A DNA stretch of 64,000 nt from Corynespora cassiicola (Eukaryota > Ascomycota > Dothideomycetes > Pleosporales > Corynesporascaceae). The translations under genes and the position numbers were made by a program. The notes beneath the pieces are model-generated. The model ran no database searches, was not told where the DNA came from, and worked only from the letters and a program-made list of their open reading frames with translations. The DNA is taken from the NCBI GenBank assembly GCA_022059125.1, contig JAEUWY010000001.1, positions 2,852,001 through 2,916,000 of the forward strand. The letters are read 5' to 3'. Positions 1 through 9,656 of the stretch are shown here, piece by piece. How positions within the stretch are numbered: position 1 is the stretch's first letter; the number at the start of each line of letters is the position of its first letter.

Positions 1-969
1 ACATGGGGTTACAAGGAATGGGCCGGCCCTTTGATTCAGATTGGAGGTAACAAGATTACTGTCAAAGGTGCCTCTGGTGCAGTCCTGAACCCCGATGGTG
101 CTCGCTGGTGGGATGGTGAGGGTGGCAATGGTGGCAAGACGAAGCCCAAGTTCTTTGCTGCCCACGACCTTACCGACTCGTCCATTACCAGCATCAACAT
201 CAAGAACACCCCAGTGCAGGCTGTCAGTATCGCTGGCTGCGATGGGCTCACCATTACCGACATGACTATTGACGATTCCGATGGGGATGCCAACAGTCTC
301 GGCCACAACACTGACGGCTTCGACATTGGCACCAGCTCAAATGTCATCATTACTGGAGCCAAGGTTTACAACCAGGATGATTGCGTTGCCGTCAACTCTG
401 GAACGGTGAGCTGAAGCGCATTCTCTCGAGTGTTTTGATCTAATATTTCCAAGGACATTACTTTCAAGAATGGCCTCTGCTCCGGAGGTCACGGTCTTTC
501 CATTGGATCTGTTGGTGGCCGTTCAAGTAACATTGTCGATACTGTCACCTTCTCGGGTAGCACTGTTCAAAGCTCTACCAACGGTAAATTTAGCCTCAAC
601 TTCCTTCAAATTCCAAACTGAGCAACTCTAGGTATCCGCATCAAGGCCTCTGTTGGGAAGACTGGAGAGATCAAGGGTGTCACTTACAGTGACATTACAC
701 TCAAGTCGATTTCCAAGTACGGTATCCTCATCGAGCAAAACTACGATGGCGGTGACCTGAAGGGTACCGCGACGAGCGGCATTCCCATCACTGGTCTGAC
801 TCTGAATGGCATCTCGGGAGCCGGTGCTGTTTCCAGCAGCGGTTATGATGTTGTCATCACTTGTGGAAGCGGTGCCTGCACTGGCTGGACCTGGACTGGT
901 GTCAATGTCACTGGTGGAAAAACATATGGCAGCTGCAGCAACGTTCCTAGCGTCACCAAGTGCTCTTAA
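1..969 (+). CDS. Endopolygalacturonase (GH28), 5'-truncated by window edge
   Basis: This is the C-terminal 290 residues of a secreted pectin-degrading enzyme that hydrolyses alpha-1,4 bonds in polygalacturonan. The frame is open at base 1. Exons are 1-405, 454-583 and 632-969, with GT-AG introns of 48 nt each. All GH28 active-site blocks are present in order: NTDGFD (307-324), QDDC (373-384), the catalytic histidine of GHGLSIGS (His codon 490-492) and RIK (637-645). The parallel beta-helix character shows in the repeated N-x-I-x-I strands. The protein ends with a Cys-rich tail (CGSGAC, CS, KCS) typical of fungal endo-PGs. The signal peptide and N-terminus lie outside the window. Endo- rather than exo-activity is inferred from the compact length and the GHGLSIGS block. 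Confidence 0.95.
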
Positions 970-3900
970 GCTGCGAGGTTGCACACGCAGTACGCAACGC
1001 ACAACCGATGCTGATATGGCTGGGCTATGACATGAAGGGTTTTTGAATGTGGTTGAAGGTCTGACCATAAGACTTTTATGGCTTCATTGTGTATATTCGA
1101 TGGCTTCGAGAAGCAGGTATAAAATGGATATTTCTCGTCCACATCTCGACTTTTCTGCTGTGATAACATAGTTCAAAGTTGTTTCAGCTTTTTATCTGAA
1201 AAAAATGTGACACTACACATGGTCATTTGATGGTTTTCCACTTCACTAAGATCGAGCGCATCTTAACTCAACCACGAAACATCGTACATGCGTTGAATCC
1301 GAATGGCACATTTGGATGGCTTTCCTCTCTCTAAAGTTTATACAACTAAAGAATCAGCTAAACTGACGAATGCTATAGCATGGTATTCTGGGTTTACAGA
1401 CTGGCTCATCCTTACCATTCCGGAGTTCATAAAGATCCAAAGACTCCTTTGCTAAAAGATGACCCCAGTCAAGGAATGGAATTTTAAAATCTAAAAGCGT
1501 ACATACGAAACTGGATGAGAATCAGCTTTATTATAGCTTCGCAGCTTCCTCCCTATATGAAGGCGTGCAGTGTAACTGGCTAAAATATCAGAAAAAGGCA
1601 TGCACTCATCCACGTTGACGTTTCTAGCTTGTTCAAAAACCATCATTTCTCAGATGTATAGGAAGATTACTAGTCTTGAAATCTATAATAGAGGGAGCAT
1701 GAACACAAAACAACCTACTTTGAGAGCGTGAATCGGTTAGAGACATTAAGTTCAATTGACTCTGTCTGTCTCTCGACCTTCTTATCTTCATCCCTTAAAG
1801 CAATAGATCCTAATGCTACGAGTTCTCAATTTGAAATTTGAGAGGGATATCTGATATGTGATTCCCGAACCTTACGCTTTATCGTTCGAATAAAAGTTCA
1901 GCCGCGTCTACCGTATGATTGACCATTCTCCCCTTTTGACACTGAACTAAGCCTCAGAGCCTATCTATGAGCAGGCGAGGGCCGAAAATGTCAAGAGTAC
2001 CTACTTAGGCAGTGTAAAACCGAGCTCCTCATGCACATACAGCGGCATCAAGAGCAACCGAATAATTATCAGGGGAAAACAACACTGTTCCTGCTCTGCG
2101 GACCACTATAATAGAGCATTGCACTAGCAATGAGAAGAAAGTGTCAAAGCGGGAATCGAATCGTATCCGAGCCATGCTGTCTAGAATTAAGGGCTGATCA
2201 GGAAATTGAAAAGGCTCCACAGATTAAAACATGACGAAGCGACCTGGTATCATCCAAGTCTCTCTTTTCACACCTCTGTAATCATGAACCCACCGCTTTA
2301 TTATGAGCTACAGGGAACTAAAACTTACCAACAACTGACTTGATGAGTATTCGAGTGTTCAGAAAAAAGAGACAAAGGGATATTATGGAAGCCATACCCT
2401 GTAAAAAGCCTGGTATACCTGGTCAATGTTTTCCAAAACCACGTCAAAGGACTTAATATGGGGTTCTCATAGAAGAATCGAACTGATAAGATCATATGGC
2501 TATGAAGGATGAACTAAAAAGCTTCTCAAACCACATTATGGATCCTGAGCGTCTCGCGCGACGTAAAAAATGTCTATCAAAGAAGCAAATGTTCGCACGA
2601 CCTTCTAATCTTAATTCATCACTAAAGAAGAATTGCTAGAGTGAATAGTGGCATCAGTATAAAATTCGGCACAAAGCATGTTAGTCGCTGTCTAAAATCC
2701 AAAAAGAACCAAGAGGTGCGTATGTGCCAGCACTCAATGTCATCAAGCCTGTATCGCCTCAGGACAAACAAGATTCCTCTTTTATGAACTAAAATTTGAG
2801 ACAAGAAGCAAATGACTGAACCCAACTAAAATCGAAGCTATTGATCTGTATGAGCGTCTAAAAAAGAATTGTCCCATGCATTCAAGTATTTCTTATCCTT
2901 CTTCCATCAATCGTGCGCCATATCCTCGTTTTCTTTTTGAAAAACTACACGATTGCTTGATGAGTACTGTGGCAGACCTCGATAAAAACTTCGAAGTTCT
3001 CTCACACATGCTGTTGTTATCTACAAAGAAAGGTCTACGATATAAATGGAATTCCCCCAAATATCGTGGGTGAACGGCACTTCTTGCCGCAGACTCCCAT
3101 TTGCTTTTGAGGTTACTAAAAAGCCGCAGCCACCACAACTATGAAGGACTGTGTCAAAAGCACGAATACGAAGCGTGATGGGTGCTAAAAACGCCGATGT
3201 GTTGTCTAAAACAACCCGACGATGACAAATGGAACCCGACACCTAAAACCAACAAAGAGCTTATTTTCAATTAAAAAGCTTGAAGAAGTTTTCATATGAT
3301 TCTTGGCTAAAGAAATTACCTCTCTATGAACAAAGGGAAGTGGCCTAAAACTAACTGATCAATATCTTATGTAGTGTCTTGAAGAAGGCGAAGGCTAGCC
3401 AGCATAGAGGCATGGCGCAACAATAAAAGCCTGCCAGTATTACCCTATGTTCGTGCTCCTCCGACCTAAAAACACCAAACACGGAAGTTCATGATCCTGA
3501 AGCAAATAAAAGGCTTCACTCATCATTTAATGTCCGCAGCCCCTTTAAAAACCTTACCAGCACGACACAACAGACTTAAAAAATATTTCCCGCCCGCTTA
3601 TGGACCCAGTACTTACTTAAAATATGTACCAGTCTAATAAATGTGGACTGCACTTTTGTCTCTCCTCGACTTTAATACGACGCTCATAGTGAACATGTCG
3701 TGGATCTAAAATAGCTTCCGCCCCCGCTCATGTCTCTAAAAACAACGGAATATCATGCTATGCGGCGAGTGTAAGCACTTTTAAAAGTCTTCAGATTTCT
3801 CTATATGATAGTGTGCTCTCCCAGCGTCAAAACAATTCTTCAAAGAGGCAGTAGGGCCGCGCGCATGGAAGCGCATTATAACAGCCGCAGCAGACGCCAC

Positions 3901-4620
3901 ATATCCCAGCAGCCGCACCAAGGAGACCACCGTCTATGCAGCGAAGAAGCCGCGCCTTGCCTCAATAAGAAGAAATCGACCAAGATTGGATGTTGTCTTG
4001 CAGCCTCTACGCAGGCACGCACGAGCGATGCTGCACACTACCACCACCATCACCACCATCGCCTCTAAAACATCACCGAGATGTACAGTGTGTCTATGCA
4101 TGCATGTCTCAAAGCGTGAGATGAGGTTTGACAATCAATCATGTCCATTTGACTCACAGCCCCCAGCCTCATCATCGTGTTGTAGATAAAACAGCAAGCA
4201 AGCAAGCATACTGAGCCGAGCCATACATGTATCCTGCCTCTTGTCGCTCTGCCCAACTGCCAACTTTTGTTTCCCGTAAAATCGGACACTTTTGACATGC
4301 AACTTCTGTGACGACGATGATGAAAACAACACAGAGAAAAAAAAAATCTCACATAGCCTGCCTGCCTGCCTGTCCTGCCTTCCATCCTTCCAACATACCA
4401 ACCCCTCAACACCAAAGTGGAAAAAAAACGGGGCAGGCGTCCGTCAAAGAGCCATGGCCAAATGCGCAAAGCCAACCCGTTCAGAGGAGATGCATGCATT
4501 GCACGCACGCAAAGACATATACAGCTAGAAAGCAGCACCACCACTTGCCAAGACAGCAGCAAAGTGTTAAAAAAAATAAGGAGATACCTCACATCATGCA
4601 TGACTTCACCACCCACCTAC
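970..4620. other. Long convergent spacer between polygalacturonase and APSES gene
   Basis: No convincing gene is seen on either strand in 3.6 kb. All ORFs are under 190 codons, overlap on both strands and show no family resemblance. Both flanking genes point into this spacer, so it is 3' flank for each. It contains a strongly strand-biased set of CTAAAA hexamers, described separately, and short simple repeats such as CAC/CAT triplets near 4040-4060 and purine runs near 4330. Confidence 0.7.
1452..4070 (+). repeat. Dispersed CTAAAA/TTAAAA motif set, one strand only
   Basis: CTAAAA occurs at 1452, 1491, 1580, 2318, 2514, 2692, 2789, 2826, 2858, 3116, 3185, 3206, 3243, 3345, 3466, 3706, 3736 and 4065. 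TTAAAA occurs at 1484, 2224, 3271, 3545, 3576, 3617 and 3781. I find no TTTTAG on the same strand between 970 and 4600. Density is highest between 2500 and 3800, with spacings from about 20 to 120 bp. Outside the hexamer the sequence does not repeat. Read on the minus strand the motif is TTTTAG, which resembles a 3' splice acceptor. Function unknown. Confidence 0.6.
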
Positions 4621-7292
4621 CTACCCCTCCACACCCTCCACCTTGCGCAAAAAGTCTCTCACCCTCCCCACCTCGATGCCGTCGAGCGGATCACTCTCCA
4701 AAGCCTGCACCAACCCCTCAAGCACGCTATCGATGCGTTCCTCATCCACTTTAGTGCATAGACTGACCACTTTCTTGTACATCATCTCGAGCTGGCCGTC
4801 CTTTTCCTTGAGCTTCATGCTGCGATCGGCGAGGTTGCAGTTATTCTGCACGTAGACTTCGAGGCGGTGCTTGAGGGAGTGAATGGAGGGCAGGGTGGCG
4901 ATGAGGGCGGCGTCGCGCTGGGCAATGGCCGAGGTGTCGAGGGGTAGCGGGGTGGAGATGTACGAGGGGCCGTCTGAGGCCTTGCGGATGAGGTGGTCGG
5001 CGGCGGCGCGGACTTCGTGGGGGAGGTCTTCGGCGGGGACGACGACGCCCGAGCCCTCGGCATCGGCGTGTCCAATCTTCTTTTGCTCGTTCAGGTCTAC
5101 GTTGTTGGTGCTGACGACGAGGTTGTGCCGCTGGAGTTCTATCCATCGCCGCAGGTTGGAGATGCGTTTCGCGCGGTCTTGCCTGGCGCGAAGGCGCGCT
5201 CGGAGGGCCTCGAGACGCTGCTGTTCCGTCTTCTGGAGCGCGGAGAGTTGAGCAATGCTCTCGTTGGTGCGGTCGATGCTGTCTTGCTTTAGGCGGGCTT
5301 CCTGTGTAAATTGCATGCTTGCACTCTGCAGGATGCCGCTCATGACTATTGTGTAGGCTTTAATGAATGCGCTTCGCACTGCTGGGGTGGCAAACTTACG
5401 AGGCTGAATTTCCCGGCTTGTCTCCTCGACCTTGCTCAATGGTGCCTTGCCTTTGCTTGGGCTGTTCACAGTGGTCGGGGCCTCGGTATCACCTTCATTG
5501 CCCACGCCAAAGTCAATGGGGCGAGTGCCCTTGTGATTTGGTATCGACGGATCGGCCTGCACCTCCATCAACTGCGAAATGATATTCCTATTGCCTATCC
5601 TGGCCGCAAGATTCAGGGCAGTGTTGCCAGCCTTGTCGCGGGCGTTGACCATGTCCTGCATGAAGCGCATCAGGCCGATAGGCTTCGGGAGATTGTTGTT
5701 GATGCTAAACGAGGCTTGACTATGGCCGATATTGCTCCGCACGAGGTATTCTAGAAGCGCCTCGAGATAGTACTTGCTCGATGCGGCACGGCCCTTGATG
5801 GCACAGGTAACGGCAATGTGATGAAGAATGGTCCTGCCCTGGGCATCCCGCAGCTCAATCAGAGGGGCCAGGATCTCCAACGTCTCTGGGAAACAGCTGT
5901 GGTCCAGGCTGTTATTCACCGACACAGCACTCATCAATGGTGTCTGGCCAGCAGCGTTTCCGCGGAACATGTTGGCGCCCCTGGAGACGAGCAGGCGCAT
6001 CAACGACACGCGCGCCAGAGTAGCAGCCCAGTGCAGAGCGGTATTCGACACATTGTCGATGGGCATGTCCAAGTCCTCTCCCGAAAGGTGGATTATTGCT
6101 GGGTGATTAGTAAAGTCTGTTCGCGATTGATCTGCAAACAAATCTGTCAGCATGGCCTGCTTCTCCTCGGCAAGCTTGTCGCTTGGGTGAGGGCGCGGTG
6201 GCAGGGCCGTGGGCACTTCGCCGTCGGACGTGGAGAGGTAGTGTCCGGTCTGGTAGAAGGACTCGTTGGGCTCCGTGGGCGAGCCGTGGTCTCGTATAGA
6301 GTTTTCGGCGCCGTTTGGCTGCGAGAAGGATTCTTCTTGCGACTGGCGCATGCGCTTCCTCGGTGGCTCCTGTGTCTCCTCAATTGCCGTGGCATAGGCC
6401 GAATCGCCATGGCCATTGGGCCCTCCTCCGAAGCTGCGCTCTGATGCCAGGCTCGGCACGCTCTGCTGGCTGCTTGCGCGGAACGAGTCTTGGCTACCAA
6501 TTGGACCCTGGGACGGGCGGGCCATTGATCTCCGGCCCTGCGAGGAACTTCCTGGACGCGGCGCGGGTGAGTTCATGCGCGCAACCTTGTTCATGGCGGC
6601 GAGTGCGCTGGTGGCCGTGGAGGATATGTTGGAGAAGAAGGTGCCGCCGACGTTTTGGGTTGCGCCGCGGCTGTCCATGCTCTGGGTGTAGAAGCGCTTT
6701 CGATTTGCTGCCATTGCTTGCTCTTTGGTGGGCGTCTCGATGCCATGGCCAGTGTTGCCGTCGGCGCTGATGTCGTACTCTAGAAGTGGGCGCAGGATGT
6801 CCTCGACGCCGTACTGGCGACAGAATTCGCGGCCGCGGCGGTAGTTGATCCAGGTGCCCTGGTACTTGCCGTAGCCGCCCTGGACCTTCTCGTGCTCGCC
6901 CGTCAATATCTCTTTCTCAAGCACCTTGGTGCGCTTGCCCTTGTCGACGCCGGCGACCTTGAGGATCTGGGTGGCATTGAGCCAGCCATCAGAGCGGCGT
7001 CGCATGACGGCGACGCGGTTGACCTCCATTTCGTAGACGGACACGCCCGAGTAGACGGCCTGGGCGGGTTAGCTATTGGGGCGCGCAGAGGCGAGGCGGG
7101 CATGGTTACCGTGTAGATTTGCGGCTTCTCCATGGCGTGCTGCTGGAAGCCGTTCATGTCGGAAAAGGAGCGGTTGAAGCTGGGGGCGGCCATGATGCCG
7201 TGCGGCGAGTTGTTGTACATGGGAGCGGGAGGCTGCTGCGAGGAGCCGGCGGGGAAGGACGAGGAGGCCAGCGACGAGCGCGCGACTTGCAT
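4621..7292 (-). CDS. APSES-ankyrin transcription factor, MBP1/RES2-like
   Basis: DNA-binding subunit of an MBF-like complex that drives G1/S genes through MCB-type sites; role inferred from the family. Exons are 7292-7110 and 7059-4621 (minus strand), joined across a 50-nt intron with a CTAAC branch site, giving 873 residues. The intron is required because the second exon alone starts inside the APSES domain (AVYSGVSVYEMEV). Domain order: a low-complexity N-terminus, the KilA-N/APSES domain (about residues 60-165, with RRRSDGWLNATQILK and a WINYRRGREF block), a long disordered Ser/Gln linker with a basic RKRMRQ stretch, ankyrin repeats (NTALHWAA, GQTPLMSAV, GRTILHHIA, GNTALNLAA), then a C-terminal coiled coil. 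One possible extra in-frame intron is noted in the findings. A co-activator lacking APSES (SWI6-like) is excluded because the APSES domain is intact. Confidence 0.93.
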
Positions 7293-7729
7293 TGCGACGC
7301 GGCGGGCGGGCGGGCGGGCGGGCGACAGCGGCGGCGGAGCGGAGTCGAGGTGAAGTGCACGGGAGCGTCGGGCGAGGACGAGGCCTAGGCGGAGCTCATG
7401 GGGCCGCGCGGGGCTGGCGACGTGCGCTGGGCGATGGGCGATGGGCGGGTGCTGTGGCGTGCGCGCGGCAGGGCGGGCTCTGGGAGAATTGCGTGTCGCG
7501 ACGAGCTTGGGCGGGCTCCTGGACGCGGCGGCGACGTGGTGTCGGGACGCGCGCGGGTGGGGATGGTGGAGGTGAGGGCGTGGGCGGAGGGCGGTGACGC
7601 GGGCCTGGGGGTGAATTAACCAGGTCAGCAGGGCGCGTGTTCGCGTCTGGCGAACGCTTCGGCTATCAACACCAACGGTTTTCGATACCTAGGTAGGCAT
7701 CCAGCAAGAAGAACATCGCCATCATCATC
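7293..7729. promoter_or_regulatory. Divergent promoter region, APSES gene and LYR-like gene
   Basis: GC-rich 437-bp spacer between two divergent starts. It contains a (GGGC)n run at about 7306-7330 and several ACGCG-containing words, but no full MCB (ACGCGT). No TATA box is evident. Autoregulation of the MBP1-like gene is possible but not supported by a perfect site. Confidence 0.45.
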
Positions 7730-8863
7730 ATGCCCCTCCCCGCGCAGCACACGGCTTCGCAGCAGCGCTCGCTGCATCTGCTGCGCGCCCTGCTGCGCGA
7801 GGCCTCGTACCTGCCCGACGCCGCCGCCCGCGACTATGCCCGCACGCGCGTGCTGCAGCGCTTCCGCGTCTACCAGCCCGCCCACCTCTCCACCACCCTC
7901 ACCAAGCGGCACCCCCTGTCCGTCATCAACGCCCGCACCCGCCATGCCCAGAAGCAGGCCGTCAAGGGCCTCACCCTTCTCCGCCAGGCCAGCCAAGGCG
8001 AGCTGCAATGCCTGGACAAAGTCATGCTGCTCACCTACGGCCGCCTGGGTCCGCGCAAGCACCGCCTGCTGGAGCGCCTCCTCGTGCCGGACAAGGACCT
8101 GGCCAGCGAGCAGTCTCCGCTGCAAAAGGCCTACCACAGCGACATGGCCTGCCTGGCCTACTTTGACGCCCCCAAGAAGATCTCAGAGACGGAGCACCGC
8201 CTCGCCATCTGGGACCGCTACTCGAGGCTCAAGGCGGCACTGACGTCCCAGGTCAAGCATTCGGTTTCCCTCTCCAGAAATGTAAAGCGCCCATACCTCA
8301 CCATGCCCATCAAAAACACCTGGGAGCGGCCCATGCCCATCAAGCGCGCCCGGAACACTGTCAGGAGGTGGTATGCCGAAGTCATGGGGAAGCTGCAGCC
8401 GCCGTTGCCAAACGAGGAGTGGGACAGGCTCCATGCTCTGTCTACGGGGAAGCAGAGACTTAGCCTCGTCTCTCGCAGGACTCCTGCCCGCGAACTCGAT
8501 CCTCAGCCCGCCGACGTCGACGAGACTGCCCGCCTCACCTCCCTGGTGCACGAGGCGCTCACCTTGAACAGGCCCAGTCGAGCCGACATGCCGGGAGGCA
8601 AGGATAGGCCCCATCACATAACCCCCAGCTTCATGCGTCGCGTTTACGGGAGGGTCTTTTCCTATTGCTGTAAGCTGGAATGGGATGACGAGCACCGCAA
8701 GTGGAATGTTGTATGGGGTTTTGCTCCGCTCAACAAGAAGCCGTATAGGGCCGCCGTTGATGACGCCTTTTTCGCCGGTGTAACTGCAACGGGCAGACTA
8801 CCCAAGTCCTCCACCCCCACACAGTCGGCTCCAGAGTCGGCACTGCTCGCCATTCCGCTGTGA
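7730..8863 (+). CDS. LYR-like (Complex1_LYR superfamily) protein, likely mitochondrial
   Basis: Single-exon protein of 377 residues. The N-terminal helix (about residues 13-50: HLLRALLREASYLPD...RVLQRFR) follows the Complex1_LYR pattern, with LLR in place of LYR and the downstream conserved Arg-Phe. LYR proteins act as assembly factors or subunits for mitochondrial Fe-S and respiratory complexes, usually with the acyl carrier protein. The remaining 300 residues are basic, with many Arg/Lys and a conserved-looking C-terminal block (HITPSFMRRVYGRVF). No membrane segment is seen. It starts at an ATG in a CATCATCATCATG context, and an in-frame ATG is not available earlier. The exact target complex cannot be told from sequence. 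The family call is moderate because the LYR tripeptide itself is degenerate. Confidence 0.6.
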   Translation: MPLPAQHTASQQRSLHLLRALLREASYLPDAAARDYARTRVLQRFRVYQPAHLSTTLTKRHPLSVINARTRHAQKQAVKGLTLLRQASQGELQCLDKVMLLTYGRLGPRKHRLLERLLVPDKDLASEQSPLQKAYHSDMACLAYFDAPKKISETEHRLAIWDRYSRLKAALTSQVKHSVSLSRNVKRPYLTMPIKNTWERPMPIKRARNTVRRWYAEVMGKLQPPLPNEEWDRLHALSTGKQRLSLVSRRTPARELDPQPADVDETARLTSLVHEALTLNRPSRADMPGGKDRPHHITPSFMRRVYGRVFSYCCKLEWDDEHRKWNVVWGFAPLNKKPYRAAVDDAFFAGVTATGRLPKSSTPTQSAPESALLAIPL

Positions 8864-9090
8864 TTAGACGTTCACGGTATTCGGCGTCAGTTTTCTACTC
8901 CGAAGGCGCCGACTACGCCGACAAATTGCGGCCAATCGGCAGCAACCTGTAGTGGACGTACCTGAACAGCACCTCCACTATCTGGCCCCAAACGACACGC
9001 AGGGCGCGCCCGCAACTATAAATACTGCAGACGCCGGCAACACAATTGAGCAATCCAAAAGGAAACCGTCAGTCGCTGTATTAAAGAAAA

Positions 9091-9656
9091 ATGGCCTCCG
9101 ACGGTGCAACCATCCGCCACGCGACGCGCGAAGGTACACGACCCCGCCAAAAACACGGTACCCCCAACTAACTCAACGCGCAGACGTCCCCACCATCTTC
9201 GCTCTCATCAAGGAACTCGCCGTCTACGAAAACGCCCTCGACTCAGTCGAAACCACCGAGGAATCCCTCTCCAAAACCCTCTCCTTCACCACGCCCTCGG
9301 CCCCCGCCGACTTCTCCCCCGGCTTCGCAAAGACGCTCCTCGTCACCGCCCCCGAAGGCGAAGTCTGCGCCATGGCCCTCTACTTTTACAGCTACAGCAC
9401 GTGGACGGGGCCGGGCGTGTACCTCGAGGACTTGTTCGTCAAGCCGGCGTATAGGAAGCGCGGGTATGGGAAGGCGCTGATCAAGGCGCTGGCCAGGGAG
9501 GTGATGCGCGTTGGGGGCGCGAGGCTCGAGTGGAGCTGTTTGGATTGGAATCAGCCGAGTTTGGACTTTTATGAGGGGCTTGGGGCGAAGAAGAAGGTTG
9601 GGTGGTATCAGTTGAGGACCGAGGGGGAGGCATTGAAGAAGTTGGCCGAGAGCTAG
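9091..9656 (+). CDS. GNAT N-acetyltransferase, diamine/thialysine acetyltransferase (SSAT) type
   Basis: Acetyl-CoA-dependent N-acetyltransferase acting on a small amine (polyamine, thialysine or a related substrate; substrate inferred from family). Exons are 9091-9133 and 9184-9656. The 50-nt intron carries AACTAAC and ends CGCAG, and the product is 171 residues. This start gives the usual SSAT opening (ATIRHATREDVPTIFALIKELAVYE); a longer open frame upstream of the intron is non-coding. Motif A, which binds the CoA pyrophosphate, is YRKRGYGKALI at about residues 108-118, preceded by VYLEDLFVKP. The SSAT signature WNQPSLDFYEGLGAK follows. Length matches the 160-175 residues of the family. 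Cytosolic by lack of any signal. Confidence 0.9.

Noticed and set aside
7292..7619. Several GC-rich ORFs in the divergent promoter
   Set aside because: Composed almost only of Gly/Arg/Ala from GGGC repeats; overlap each other in several frames.
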